A stretch of 64,000 bases of DNA from Phragmites australis (taxonomy: Eukaryota > Streptophyta > Magnoliopsida > Poales > Poaceae), in the NCBI RefSeq assembly GCF_958298935.1, contig NC_084942.1, forward strand, positions 18,669,501 through 18,733,500, given 5' to 3'. Shown here one piece after another: positions 11,625 through 23,760 of the stretch; within the stretch, counting starts at the first letter, position 1; every line of letters starts with the position of its first letter. The notes beneath the pieces are model-generated. The model was not told the origin of the DNA. It did no database searches and was given only the letters and a program-made list of their open reading frames with translations. Position numbers and translations under genes: made by a program.

Positions 11625-12110
11625 TACCTATGGCGATTGGTCGGTCGACGGAGAGGGGGGCTTGGGTAGCCGGCCGCGAGGAAGAGGACGGATGAGGTCG
11701 CCAGGGAGGAGGCAGTGCGTTCGGGGAGGAGGCGTCGAGAGGAGGCGGTGGCCGGGGAGGACGTGGCGCATTGAGGAGCGGTCGGGGAGGCGGCGATCGG
11801 GGAGGATGCTGACGTCGGGGAGGAGCGGCGCTCGGAGATGAGGCCCGTCGGGGAGGAGGTGGCGTTTGGGGAGGCGGCAGCGCTGGGGGAGGATGCGGCG
11901 TGTCAGGGAGGATGCGGCCGTCGGGGAGGAGCAACCCTCGAGGATGAGGCAGGGCTCGGGGATGAGGCCCGTCGGGGAGGAGGTAGCGTTCGGGGAGGTG
12001 GCGGCTCTAGGGGAGAATGCGGTGCGTTGGGAGGAGGAGTGGTGTCAGGGTGAATGGAGCGAACGAGGAGAGCGACTAAGTGTTCGACATATATAGGTAG
12101 CAGAAGCATC
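11625..12110 (-). other. GC-rich repetitive first-exon-like patch with TATA-like box
   Basis: This patch is built from GGGGAGGAGGCGG-like words and a larger near-duplicate (GATGAGGCCCGTCGGGGAGG at about 11836 and 11963). On the minus strand it is open and Pro/Ala/Ser/Arg-rich, ending at a plausible splice donor (AG|GTAAGG, 11624). A CTATATATG box at about 12087-12097 lies just upstream. The order of TATA box, GC-rich exon and subterminal repeats copies the right (5') end of the element at 16870-17098. It may be the first exon of the second CACTA gene. Confidence 0.45.
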
Positions 12111-12200
12111 AATGCCGATTCTATTTACCAACCGGCACTGATTTTTGGAGGATCAATGCCAGTTGGTACATATAACCGGCACTGATAATTATTTTTACCC
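12085..12200. repeat. Internal cluster of CACTA subterminal repeats
   Basis: The words ACCAACCGGCACTGAT, GATCAATGCCAGTTGG and ATAACCGGCACTGATAA are variants of the subterminal unit at the right end (16955-17080), where CAGTGCTGGTTGGTATAT and CGAACCAGCACTGATAG occur. No CACTA terminus is adjacent. Subterminal repeats in the middle of an element are unexpected for a single CACTA transposon. Confidence 0.65.
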
Positions 12201-12672
12201 TGGACATATTCTTTTATTGTTAAATTCGACTAAAAACTTGAAAAAATCATTGAAAAATTATTAGAGTTGAGAAAAATATGAAACCAAATTTGTTGAGTTT
12301 GTATTATTGTCACTACATGATAAAAATACTTGCATACATGAAATGTGCATTGAATTATCTTTATTTTATTAATAAATCTATAATTTGTTAATTCCGTAAT
12401 GAAACTATAAAATATCCATATAAAAAAACATGTAAAACCAATTTGAATTCTAACCAATCCAAAAAAAACTTTGTGATTTTTACCTCTTCATTTGATTTTA
12501 TCCTTTTTAATCCGATTTGAAATCTAACCAATTCACATAAGTCCGATCGCATGGTGCGACACTCGGATCAGAACTTTCAAAAAATTACTATTCACCATAC
12601 ATGTCCTCGATACAAATTAAAACTTATCCTAAATTTGTACGAATTTCACCAAATACATGAAAGATGCTTTCA

Positions 12673-15600
12673 TTAAATGATTAATACTTCATTATGGTCA
12701 CGACGTATGTAGGTAGCTTCCTCAGTGTCATCATTGAGAGGAAGTTCGGCATTCTCTCCAAAAGGAGGTAGGTCATCGAATTTGTCGCAGTCTTCTTCGT
12801 CGACAACATCCTCAACACCGACAATCTTTCTCTTTTCTTGAAGAACCACGTGACGCTCCTTCTTGATAGCTGTGTTCGGATCCTTTACATAGAAGACTTA
12901 TGCAACATCCTTGGCAAACACGAATGGTTGTTCTCTGTATCCGACGAGTTTGAGGTCCACGATATTCATACCATATTTGTCGATCTTGACTCCTCCTGGG
13001 AACTTGACCTATTGGCACTGAAACAGAGGGACCATCTACTCGCCATATTCAAGCTCTCAAATCTCCTCTATGAATCCATAGTAGGTCTCCCTGTTGCCAG
13101 CGCGGTCATAGGCATCAATTCGGACATCGCTATTTTGATTAGTGCTCTTGTTGTCTTGTGCTCTCATATAAAATATATAGCCATTGATCTCGTATGCTTG
13201 GAATGTGCGAATCGTAGTTGACGGGCCAATAGCTAGCAGTTCCAACAGAGCATCATCAGTATCCTTACCCATCATATGATGGCGTAACCAATTATCGAAA
13301 TTATCTTTATACTCTCTTACGATCCAATCATCTAACTTCATTGGATTTGTAGAGCGTAGCATGCTCACGTGCATATTGACATACGGGCTCACTATAAGTG
13401 ATTATTGCAGAACTGCAAAGTGTGCTTGAGTGAATAAAACACGATCTTTGATATGGATTGAAGTATGACCTATCGTCCATTTCCCCTTTAGTCTCTCCTC
13501 ATAGCGAGATATAGGCATACCAATCATGTTTAGTTTCATATAGTCAATGCAAAACTCAGTGACCTCCTCCATACACCATCCTTGGGCAATGCAACCTTCC
13601 GAGCGACCTCGATTACGAACATATTTCTTCAGAACCCCCATGAACCTTTCGAAAGGATACATCTTATGCAGAAACACGGGATCAATGCTCTTTATCTCAC
13701 CCACAATGTGAACAATTAGATGATGCATTATATCAAAAAATATCTGAGAGAAAATAGTCTCAAACTTACATATAGTATGGACCACGTCTTCCCGCAACTT
13801 TGCTAGTTTGTTCGGATCAATGACCTTCTGTGAAATTGCGTTGAAGAACGAATACAACTTTATGATTAGGTCTCAGACCTTATCTGACAGAATACCTCTA
13901 ATTGCAACTAGAAGCATCTGCATCACCATCACGTGACAATCATAAGACTTCATGTCAACTAACTTCTTATCTTTTATATTTACTAAGCTCCTGATGTTGG
14001 AGGAGTAACCAGTCAAAACTTTGACATCACGCAAGCAACCACACAGGTGGATCTTCTCTTCCTGGCTCATAGTGTAGCAAGCTGTGGAAAGTTTCTTTTT
14101 GCTGTTGTCTAATTGTATGTAATGTAGGTCCTTCCTGAGGTTCATTTCTTCCAGATCCAGTCGTGCATTTAGTGTACCTTTTGTTTTTCCCGATATGTCT
14201 AATAAGGTACCAATCAAGCTATCAAACACATTCTTCTCCACATGTATGACATTAATTGCATGTGGTACCATAAGATACTTCCAATAAGGCAGCAACCAAA
14301 ATATTGATATCTTTTTCCACATAGCAGCATATTGCCTAGCTAGGATTTTTGTATTGCATGGCCCCTTTCCAAGTAACAACTCTAACTGTATTTAGCATTT
14401 TAAATACATATTCTCCAGTGCGAATCTTCGGAGCTTGATGATGCTCCACTGTCCCATCAAAAGCTATTTTATTCTTGCGGTATGGGTGATCTCACGAAGG
14501 AACCTACGTTAATACATGAAGATTATTTTTCGACTGTTCGTCAGCCACCTCACCCCCCTTCCTCCAAGCACTGGACACATCCCTTGTACCCTTTTATAGT
14601 CTGCCCTGATAGGTTACCAAGAGCGGGCCAATCTGAGATCGTTATGAACAGAATTGCATGCAAGATGAAATTCTCATGTCTGTGCTCATCCCATACCCGT
14701 ACGTCATCTTTCCACAATACAAGAAGATCTTCAACCAATGGTTAGAGGTACACATCGATATCATTGCCTGGTTGATTCAGCCCACTAATGTACAAAGGCA
14801 TAAGGTACTTCCGCTTTATGCACATCCAAGGTGGAAGGTTGTAAATACATAGAGTCACGGGTCAAGTGCTATGAGTAATTCTCGTGTTACCGAAAGGATT
14901 CATCCCATTCGTACTCAACCCGAACCTTATATTCCTCACTTTATCTCTGAATTCCTTGTATTTTGAATTGAATCTCCTCCATTGCATGCCATCAGCAGGG
15001 TGTCTAAGTATTTCATCTTTCTTGCGTTGTTTGGTGTGTCATTGCATCAACTCAGCATTCGCTCTGTTAGCAAACAATCACTTCAAATGGGGGATTATAG
15101 AGAAATACCAAATCACTTTAACAAGGGGTCTTTTCTTCTTTCTCTTCACCCACACGCCATCGCTCTCGATATCATTAACATTGCACTTGTACCGTGGTGC
15201 ATTGCAAATACGACATGCTTCCAAGTCTGCATCCTCGCTGTGAAACAACATACAGTCATTTCTACATGCATGTATTTTTTCTACTTTCAATCCCAATGGA
15301 CAGACAACTTGCTTGGCATGGTACATACTTTCGGGCAACATGTTCCCCCCTTGGAAGCAATTCCCTCAAGAATTCTAACAATTCATTGAATCCTTTATCG
15401 GCCCAACCATTGCTAGCCTTCATTTGCATTAGTGTCAGCACCATATGCAACTTGATGTGCTCATCTTTACAATTCGGGTAAACTAGTATTTTACAGTCCT
15501 CTACCATGCGCTAGAACTTTTGATGTTGTCTTTCACTAGTGAAGTGCCCCTCCCCATCGCGCAACATTTGCTCTAAGTCATCTTCATTGTTGCCAACAAA

Positions 15601-15996
15601 AGTGTCTCCTCCATCGTTCTCAACAAAAATATCTTCAAATGCTGACATATCAAAACCTTTGTTAGTCGTCATATCGTTGCTTATGTCTTCTTTGACTGTT
15701 GGTTGCCCTTCACGCCCAACATCTTCAAGTTCATCGTGCTTAGTCTAACGGGTATAGCTAGCTTTGAAACCCCTGTGAATCAAGTGTGCATGGATATGCT
15801 CTATGTTTAAAAACTGCTTCTCGTTCTTACAGTCGACACACGGATAACATATATAGTGATCGGCACACTTCCTTTTTGGCTTCTTGTACACTGCGGTAGC
15901 CCTCAGAAAATCCTCAACGCCAACAAAAAAACTCTGGCCATCGATCCTTGTACATCCATGACCGGTCCATCTGTAAATCATTATAACTAAACACAT
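12673..15996 (-). pseudogene. CACTA TNP2-type transposase gene, decayed
   Basis: In minus-strand order: a transposase-associated domain (15996-15745) with KKPKRKCADHYICYPCVDCK and the H-x3-H pair of IEHIHAHLIHRGF; a TNP2 core, starting in the MVEDCKILVYPNCKD block at 15507, through RICNAPRYKC (about 15210), VWDEHRHENFILHAILFITI and GYKGCVQCLEEG (14700-14555), to PHAINVIHVEKNVFDSLIGT (about 14260-14200); DUF4218 (about 13857-13450), with MYPFERFMGVLKKYVRNRGR; and DUF4216 (about 13392-13040), with AYEINGYIFYMRAQDNKST. The C-terminus ends at ATYIRRDHNEVLII and a stop at 12673. TNP2 proteins cut and paste CACTA elements via their termini. Stops and frame changes interrupt the core near 15500, 14880, 14500 and 13390, so this copy is dead. 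Family assignment is secure; exact exon borders are not. Confidence 0.88.
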
Positions 15997-16954
15997 TCAA
16001 CTTATAATTATTAAACATTTCAAAATCTAGAACAAATTCATAAATTTATAGAATTACCTCACATCCTGATTGGTCCCTATTTGAGGGCCCACCTCCTTAC
16101 AGTACTTGGGCCTGGTCGAAGGACCCACCTTCCAAAGGCTGCCATGTCCGATTGTGACCCGTGGGTGTACGTGCCATTCCTATAACACAATATTCTATCA
16201 ATTGTGTTAAATTCACTATGTTGATTAATAAACAGAGGAAATCCACCGAATTATTATTTAAATTCAAGACTTTAAAAATATATGCAAACCACATACTAAA
16301 AATTGGAGCTAGATTTTAGGGCATTTCCTAATACCTCCTTAATTTTTTATTCTTTGTAAAGATGCCACTCGAATGACAATTCTAGTGGTATTTTTATAAT
16401 TTTTAATGGCAATAACGGTTCAAGTAGTGGCAAATTTGCAATTGTCCATAGATTTTAATGTACGCACCCACATCTATTTACATGTGGCTATTAATCTACT
16501 CCTTAAATCATCTATAATGATAAAATAGCAATCTTTCTCTAATTTATATCATATTGGAGCTCTTGTTCATTCCAAAATTCAACACCAAGGAACAACACCT
16601 AAATTCAAATCTAGAACAATATAGCAACTAAATCCAACTAAAAATCAAATGTAGATCATCTCTATACATCTAACAATGACAAAGTTGCAAACTTTTCCTA
16701 AATTACATATCAATTGCATCTTTAAATCCATAACCATAGAACAAGCACCAGCCATCAACCCTAGAGCAATCTACAAAGTAAATCTATGTAAAAAATAAAT
16801 ATAGATCATCTTATTAGGCTTAGAGCACTTGACTCCTCCAAATCTTGAATCTTCCAACCGTAGAGATGGCAAAAATGGCTATCGGCGCTGTTCTGGTGGG
16901 CTTGCGGTGACTCTGGTCGCGCTTGGGGGAGAAGGTGGGTTTTATACTATAGCA

Positions 16955-17098
16955 CACCATCAGTGCTGGTTGGTATATCGAACCAGCACTGATAGTGTCT
17001 TCTAGTGCCGGTTCTTAACTCCTCAGTGATTTTTCGTGCGTGGGAGCTTAAGAACCGACACTGATGGGGTGCTACATATGTGGTGTTTTGTAGTAGTG
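16955..17098. repeat. CACTA right terminus and subterminal repeats
   Basis: It contains CAGTGCTGGTTGGTATAT, CGAACCAGCACTGATAG, GTGCCGGTTCTTAAC and CTTAAGAACCGACACTGATG as direct and inverted units, then the terminus TTTTGTAGTAGTG. A TATAAAA box on the minus strand (16940-16947) lies just inside and probably drives the transposase gene. The same unit types occur at the CACTA end at 42060-42238. Confidence 0.75.
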
Positions 17099-18150
17099 TC
17101 CGCAACCCCCTTACCTCACCCGGCTCAGCCACCTCAGCTGCGGCCGGCAGATGGCTGCAACAAGCGGAGGTGTCAAAGATGTCTGTTGCGGCCCGGTTCC
17201 CCTTTCTCCCTCCTTCTGTGCCCCCCTCTCCCTGATCTTCTCCCTAATCTATGGTTGTTGCAATGGAGTTCGAAGTGGTAGCGGATATGGACGTCCAGAT
17301 CAGCACGATGGGGCAGATCCGCACGACTGCGGTGACGGCCGAATCCTCTACCATGGCTGCTAGCTCCATCGTGGTGATCTTCCCTCCATGGGCGTCGCTC
17401 TTCTTGATTCACGTGATGGCCATGTTCAGCACGGTGGCAGCCCGACGCTTGTGGCCTATGTACCACAGTTCGTGCCACCCACATCTTTGGCGATCCCATG
17501 GGCGTCTATATGCTACTCGCGGCCACCACAATGCGAGTTTTATGGTGGTGTCGATGCAATTGGGGGTGTGTGGACTCCGGGCGAAAGCCTTGTGACACCG
17601 ATGCTCTTGGGCGTTCTTCCCCATCTTGGAGATGTCACTATGGTGACCTTTTTTCCCCACCTTCAGTGGATTCTTCGGGTGAAAACCCAGATCTCATATC
17701 GGATCAGACAATGACGGCGTCCTGACACCGTGTCACGGTTTAGAGTTCGATCTCATATCGGATCAGACAATGATTCCACTTTAGAGTTCCTGCCTGTGCT
17801 TTTGGAGCTCACTTACAGAGAAGATGCTCTACTGAAGTTCAAGGGTTCATCGGTCGAGTCGTTGGTTGTGCTGGGGGGTCGCTTGTCCCTGTTCGATAGT
17901 GGCGGTTGGTTGTGTGCATTTTTTATAGCATGTGTCCGACAGGTCACTGAGGGTTTTGCTAGGTTGTGGATGCTTGTGAACTACTTTAGGTGACATATTG
18001 TTCACCTCCTATTTACGGAAGGACGTCAGTTGTTAGGGAGTCTTCGAGATCATATCAATCTGTGGTGTAAGGCAATAGGTGTTGATGACTCAAGTAAGTA
18101 TTTCGGTTCTGAAGTATAGTGTGATTTTAAGCTTTAGGTCTAGGTTTGAG
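17099..18150. other. GC-rich transposon-derived debris, class unknown
   Basis: The composition is coding-like, but open frames overlap on both strands and none shows a domain. A 24-bp phrase containing ATCTCATATCGGATCAGACA occurs twice (17692-17715 and 17750-17773). Part of it (CAGATCCG, TCCATCGTGG-type words) resembles 40900-41100. I read it as non-coding parts of a decayed element. Confidence 0.4.
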
Positions 18151-18801
18151 ATTTGATAGAGCTTTGTATATCCCTAGTTTCAATATTTTATTCTTTCTTT
18201 TTTTTAATGGCTTAATTAAAAAAGAGAGAGAGAGACCACTCCCGTGCGCTCCCGTGAGAAACGACAGGGGACGGGCGGCGTGCACGCGCGCACCTACGGC
18301 AAGGTCCGGCCCCGCCGTGGCCTCCACCTGCGATGATCTTCTGCGGTCCAAACCCTTTCCGTTGCACGAATGTTGCATGGCACCGTGCCATCTTGAATAT
18401 CTATCGGACTGCCCATCAAGTCGGCTGCAAGGTCAAAATCTCACACACACCATGACATTGCATCTTGCACGACAGACAGACAAACAGCCTTATCGCTCAA
18501 CATGCTCACCCACATACCAACTTTCGTATACACGAAACCGTCGCTGACACTACCCCCGCTTATGTTCAGTTCAACTCAAGCTAGCCTCAGTGTTAGCTGT
18601 TCTTGTGTTCAGCTCATCTACAGTTGCCCACTAATCAGATTGTTATTCGTTGGAGCAACAACTAGTTAAGGCTCCCCAGCATCATGTGTGCACCTGCATG
18701 CACACACTAAACAGCACTTTGCCACTCATGCGCGCATGCAGCACGTACAATAGACATCAAGACAAGACATGTACAAGCAATGGTCAAGTAGGGAGCAATT
18801 A

Positions 18802-19055
18802 GACCATCTCTAACCATATTCTCTTTATTTCGTTCTCTTTCTTGTTCTTATTCTCTTTATTTTCTCTCATCTTCAACAGCTTCCCTTCGAGAGGAATCGC
18901 GAAGGGAAAGGAGAGAGAATCTCGTCATGAAGTGAATAACCTTGGGAATCCTTTCGTGACGGGAATCGTGAAGGGAAACCGTTAGAGCGCCGAAGGAAAA
19001 AAAATCCTTTCACAACAGAATTTCTGTCCCCGAACAGAAACTGTTGGAAATAGTC
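18802..19055. mobile_element. MITE, GACCATCTC family, second duplicated copy
   Basis: It starts TTAGACCATCTCTAACC and ends CTGTTGGAAATAGTCTTA, an imperfect inverted repeat flanked by TTA. The interior differs from the 1085 copy and includes an inverted pair around GGAATCGCGAAGGGAAA and CGGGAATCGTGAAGGGAAA. It occupies the same place in the duplicated block as the MITE at 393-740. Confidence 0.6.
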
Positions 19056-20524
19056 TTAGACTATTCCCAGCACTAATGTCGTTTCATACCTCGACACTGT
19101 GTCCAATATAATGCACATCTTGGATAATATCGCTTTTTTTTTTAATCGAGACTATATGTCAAGAACGAAAGCTACTGCTTTCTAATAATCAACTATAGGC
19201 CGTTGGCAACAGTCAGGCCCAGGGGTCATGCATTTGACAGCGAATAAACGAGTGCACTAATAGAAAAGCCGAATGAGAGCTACTTTGCTAAGGCTCCGCT
19301 CCTCAAGGGTGACAAGTAGTGACACCATAGAATAATGCATATCATAAAATGCATGTCAAGAAAGATAGTCATTGGCTCATGGCCATGAATTGAGGCCCAT
19401 GCATGCTGCAGCTAGATTAATTCCCGGAATACAATTTTGTTTACTCTATAGCATGCATGTTAAGGATTCAAGTGTCTTCGACGTGTGTTGGTGAGAGAAT
19501 CCACTACTCCTTTGTTTGTAGTTGGACGTTCTTTGCGCCGAAAAGTAGTTGTGAAGCAAATGTAGTGGTTTCTTTGGCAAATCATAATAGAGCAAAACAA
19601 GGGCGGATCCATGTGGGAGGGAGCAGCGCACCCAGGAGACCTCCCTTCAAATTTTAGGCATGAAAGAAGAAGAGAAGAAGAGGAAAAAGAAGGTGGAGAG
19701 GGCCTTACTTGGTGACTCTAATCCGTCACTGAACATAAACACACGTTGCCATCTGATATATAGTTGTCTTTCTCGTGTTTCCACTCATTTGCTCCGCTAT
19801 TTTATACGTATCAGTTTAGAAAAAAAGCTGGAAAATATTAAAATATATTAAAGTGATTACATCGAACGGGATGGTCATAGTCTAAATTAGTGTCAAGCTT
19901 ATCACTTGAGTGGGGAAAAAAATGATCGGTGTGTCACTCACACTGTATGTTTCCTAGGGCACACTTGTCAACCTCACATGGGGTGGTATATTCCGATTTA
20001 GCTATATTTGCAATGGTATCAAGCTAATTTACCTTGCAGACGTGTTTAATAGAGGATATGTTATTGAACAAAAATTATTACACGTGCCAGGCCCAACAAA
20101 TGCTAGGGCCAGCCTTGGCAATAGTTGTAAACAATGCAACAATATGGTGGTATTTCTGATGATAATTCAGTTGTAGTATCAACCAGGGTTCAATACCTCA
20201 AAAAAAAAAACCAGGGTTCAAAAGTTTAGCCGAAATTTGGCCTTACGTACCCACCCCCTTCAAAAAAATGGTAGGTTTGGACGAATTTTGGTCAAATCAT
20301 TCGAATTTTCAAATAATTTTGAACGATATTTTTCGAAATTCACCAAGTTTTGTCCATACTGGTGGGGTCTGTTTTTCTAAAACCGAAATCTTTAACCCTG
20401 GTATCGACCATCTTATGGGAAAATTTCCCTTAAAATTAAGGGTCAAAGTTTTCAAAACGTGACTTTACAAAATCCAGAGCAATATATCTGTTTAGTAATT
20501 AACAAGAAATAGTTAATTACTCCC

Positions 20525-20525
<1 letters not shown>

Positions 20526-20570
<45 letters not shown>
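20526..20570. repeat. (GA)n microsatellite
   Basis: About 22 uninterrupted GA units. It creates a spurious Arg-Glu reading frame that is not a gene. Confidence 0.95.
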
Positions 20571-20576
<6 letters not shown>

Positions 20577-20905
20577 TTAAGGAGATGATGAGATGCGTCT
20601 GCCATGTGATTGTCGGATAACCCTAGATTTAGCTCGGTAACCACTTGCCACTGACTTTCAGACACATGATCGAACGAACGAACAAGCAGCGTAGGTAGGG
20701 ATTCCGGCGATCACATGCATGCAATGATCTGACCGGTCAAGTTCTTGGACGTCTGACGCGTATACAGATCGCAACATGGACGCATCATGACGCCATGCTG
20801 CGACGCTTAAGCACAATATATGTGCCCACATGCAGCAGAAAGACCACAAATAATACGTTTGGAAATTTGATGATTAGCATACAAACTGTGTGCATACTAA
20901 CCACA

Positions 20906-20911
<6 letters not shown>

Positions 20912-20998
<87 letters not shown>
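20912..20998. repeat. (GA)n microsatellite, about 43 units
   Basis: A perfect GA run of about 87 bp. The corresponding place in the homologous first-2.4-kb block (about 2180) has only GAGAGAGAC, so the array expanded after the duplication. Confidence 0.95.
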
Positions 20999-21004
<6 letters not shown>

Positions 21005-21250
21005 GTTAATCTGCCTTTTGCACTAGTTAATTTGAACCCATGCATCATGCGTTAGCATGTGAGTTCTGCTTCTGCAGAGAGGCAACAAGCGCAGCTAGCC
21101 ATGTGCAGTGATCGGTTAGCAACACGACACGAGTTATCACTAGATTTGCTGGATAATACAAATTAGAATTCAAACACTTGAATCAGGTCAAGATTGTTAC
21201 CAAACAGATATCTCCATGTTGATTAGTATTAGATTGCTATGATATATAAT

Positions 21251-22380
21251 AAATTCGGATACAAAGATCAAAGAAATGTTTTTTAAAGTACATTTTAGCA
21301 ATATTCTGATTAAATTGATTCTGAATTTAAGCATAATAAACATAGCTTGACTGCCATAATATAACATTGCATACATGAATATGAGCATTTTAGCATAATG
21401 TTAAGCATATAAGGTGCTACTCATATTCAATAATATATCATATATGACAATCAACAACATAAGGTGGGATAACACAAGAAACTTAAGAAACATATGTTGA
21501 TTTATTAAGTGAGCTCTCAGTATGGGTTATTAAATTAACGGCCATTTAACGTCAATGGCTAAAATAGATCATCAACGTAACTAGTGTGATAGTATCAAAT
21601 TAGTGTTCTAGACCGCAATTAATAAGTTCAATGTATTGATTAATAATTAAACTATAAGCATATAGCAATTAATCAATACATGTATGGATGCAAGTGAGTA
21701 CCCAATAGATAGTTTTGGATCACCATTTATTTTATTTTTTTAGTTTAATTGGGTGGGAGTGAATATTTAGTTTATTTTTTTAGTTCTGAATCGATCTAAC
21801 GATCTAGAAAATACAAAACTTACATGACTAATACATGAGAGAGAGACCGAGAGACTGTTGTTAATCTGCCTTTTGACTTGTGAATTTGAACCCATCGTGC
21901 GTTAGCATATGAGTTCTGCACAGAGGCAACAAGTGCAGGTGGCCAAAGGAAACGAAAGAAAAGCGACCAAAGAAAGCCTGGCTCCAACAAATATGGGGCC
22001 GATGGGGCCGGCTGAGAAGCACCAGCACCGCCAAACTGGGCTGTAGTACGATTTACAAGGTGCATGGGCCTGCATCGAACTAGCATTGTGATTGCATAAT
22101 TACAGCATCCCTCGGCCTTAGGCTTAAAGCACTATAGAAAGGTACCCAAACGTCGATGCCATCGTTTGAGTTGAAAATTTACCCAGAGCTAAATGAGCTA
22201 GATGATAGTATCTTCTACACTATATTTGATAGCAATTTGAATTTTAAAGCATTGGATACAATGTTTTTATTTTTAAATATGTTGTCTATTAGAAGAGTGA
22301 TGGTCATGAGTCTAGATTTATAATTGTTTAAAATAGACGTATATATTTACATTTTTTTATAAAAAATTAAAAAAAGTTCC
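21251..22380. other. AT-rich intergenic DNA with a local partial duplication
   Basis: Positions about 21835-21945 repeat 20985-21085 (GAGAGACTGTTGTTAATCTG, then GAATTTGAACCCAT and TGAGTTCTGC). Otherwise it is AT-rich with no coding frame or recognisable repeat. Confidence 0.5.
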
Positions 22381-23175
22381 CACGACGACCGTAACCGCGT
22401 TCGTGGTGTCTGCCCTTAGTGTCACACTGAACGCCCAAGCAACATCAAAACCCGCATCAGCAGAGCAGCCCGTGTTAACCTAGAAATCGCAGCTGATGCG
22501 CGCACCTGAACTAGGCCAAAATGAAGGCCCGCACCAAGACCAGTGAGATGAACTACTTCGATTGGCACAATTTCTTGAGCGGAGGCGACCGAGGTGACTT
22601 TGAGGTGATCGGCTAGCCCTCTCGCCCCGATGGTCTACCGGCCTCGGCGGAGGAGGGCGGCCTAGCCTCTCTGGTAGTTAGTACTAAGTATAGTTAGTAG
22701 TTAGTTTATTTTCTTATCTAGTTGTTAGGTTAGTTTGTAGTTTATCTTAGTGGATTTTGTTATAGATTCACTGGTGTTTTTGTCCCTCCGTGATTTCTCC
22801 TTTGAGGAGGATCCAGAGAGGGTTTTTTTCCTTTGACTTGCCGATTTGTTATATTAGTTTATGTGGTGTCATTGTCTCTATTTTCTCTAAAAAGAGAAGA
22901 TATATCCTACTCCGTCTGATGGGTGACCCAATTAGTTTAACAGTCTAATAGTGCTTCGCGCCGCTGATGGTGGCTCAAAAAACTTGATTAGCCTTTTCTA
23001 ACCCTACCTCATAGGTGGATGTATCGACGTCAGCTCCTCCGATCCAGCTTGGCAGCAGCAATCGGGGAAGCTACAAGGTGTTGCAGACTGGGACATGTGT
23101 ACGTATTGCTATGTAATCTTTAGGTTTATATTTATACCGATCATGATCGAATAAAGCCACCTCGTTTCTTAAAAA
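22381..23175 (+). mobile_element. Retroposed 3' fragment, LINE-like, with poly(A)
   Basis: A coding-like GC-rich start with an open frame (MNYFDWHNFLSGGDRGDFEV) ends near 22615. A long T-rich trailer follows, then GAATAAAG and a short A tract at about 23168-23177. This layout is typical of a 5'-truncated plant non-LTR retrotransposon or a retroposed transcript. No reverse transcriptase motif remains, so the class is inferred from layout only. Confidence 0.35.
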
Positions 23176-23253
23176 AAAGAACAAGTTCTTCGGCCCCGTT
23201 TTGTTTCTCCATTAAGCTGAACAACTGTAATTATCTTCATCTAGCTCGTTTCA

Positions 23254-23760
23254 GGGTCTCACCAGCTCAGTGCCATGTGACTGCAGGGAGGTACTCCCAC
23301 AAAACTGTCGCCTGCATTTTCAAGGGCTGTGTTCAGGGTTTCAGGTACTCTTGCGTCTGTCTCCATCTAATACCGGTATAACAAACCTGACACCTTTGCA
23401 TTTTTATAAAAAAGTAAAAAATAAAAAGCAGCTTACACCTGACTACTTCGGCGAATTCTAACTTCTGAGCTGTGCCTAGCCGTCGAAGATGCATCTGCAC
23501 CCACGAACTAAAATGTAAGATGGTGTTGGGATTTGCGGTGTAACTATGTCATGGATACATGGCATCATAAAAAAATCGGCTGATTAAAGCTGGAAACTGC
23601 ATATCTTCCTCAGCATTCAGTGTCATTCAGTGCAGGATTAGTATCATCCAGTGCCAGTTTTCAGTGTGGGGAAGACAAAACCTCTTTGTCACTGCCTCCC
23701 AGGATTGTAGCAGACAAAAATGGTGACCTGGTTTTGCTGAACTCAAAACAGGTGGAGTGA
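23254..23760. repeat. Tandemly duplicated non-coding block, copy 1
   Basis: This block is similar to 24761-25195 (shared words: ACTCCCACAA, TGCATTTTCAAG, CAGGTACTCTTGC, TTTTCAGTGTGGGGAA and GTCACTGCCTCCCAGG). The copies differ by many substitutions and by indels, for example a stretch around GATTGTAGCAGACAAAAATGG present only here. No conserved reading frame is shared, so it is more likely regulatory or transcribed non-coding DNA than a gene family. Confidence 0.6.

Larger units (their letters stand above)
5221..17098 (-). mobile_element. Large CACTA (En/Spm-type) DNA transposon, probably composite
   Basis: The left end begins CACTACTACAGATATC and the right end finishes TTTTGTAGTAGTG, so both termini carry CACTACTACA in inverted orientation. 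Inside each end lie subterminal repeats built on CAGTATCGG or CAGTGCCGGTT words (5240-5400 and 16960-17080). Both genes run on the minus strand: TNP2 transposase (12673-15996), then a second gene with a Ptta/En/Spm domain and a C48-like peptidase (about 5640-9437). The flanking triplets (TCT before, TCC after) do not match exactly, so the three-base target duplication is mutated or absent. A third cluster of the same subterminal motif at 12085-12200, next to its own TATA-like box and GC-rich exon, suggests two related elements joined. Numerous stops show it is no longer autonomous as it stands. Confidence 0.8.
18151..21250. other. Duplicated intergenic DNA related to 0.1-2.4 kb
   Basis: Blocks at about 18525-18810, 20637-20860 and 21000-21225 match, in order, blocks in the first 2.4 kb. 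Examples are GTTCAGCTCATCTACAGTTG at both ends, GACCGGTCAAGTTC (1548 and 20729), and GCCATGTGCAGTGATC followed by GGTTAGCAACA. Similarity is clearly partial, with many indels, so the event is old. No gene is visible; 19100-20500 shows nothing else I can name. Confidence 0.55.

Noticed and set aside
20785..21055. Arg-Glu or Leu-Ser repeat proteins across the GA microsatellite
   Set aside because: They are simply both-strand translations of (GA)n. No start context, domain or flanking coding signal supports a gene.
22381..23175. A complete protein-coding gene at 22.4-23.2 kb
   Set aside because: The open part is short, stops near 22615, and is followed by a T-rich trailer and an A tract, which suits a retroposed 3' fragment better.
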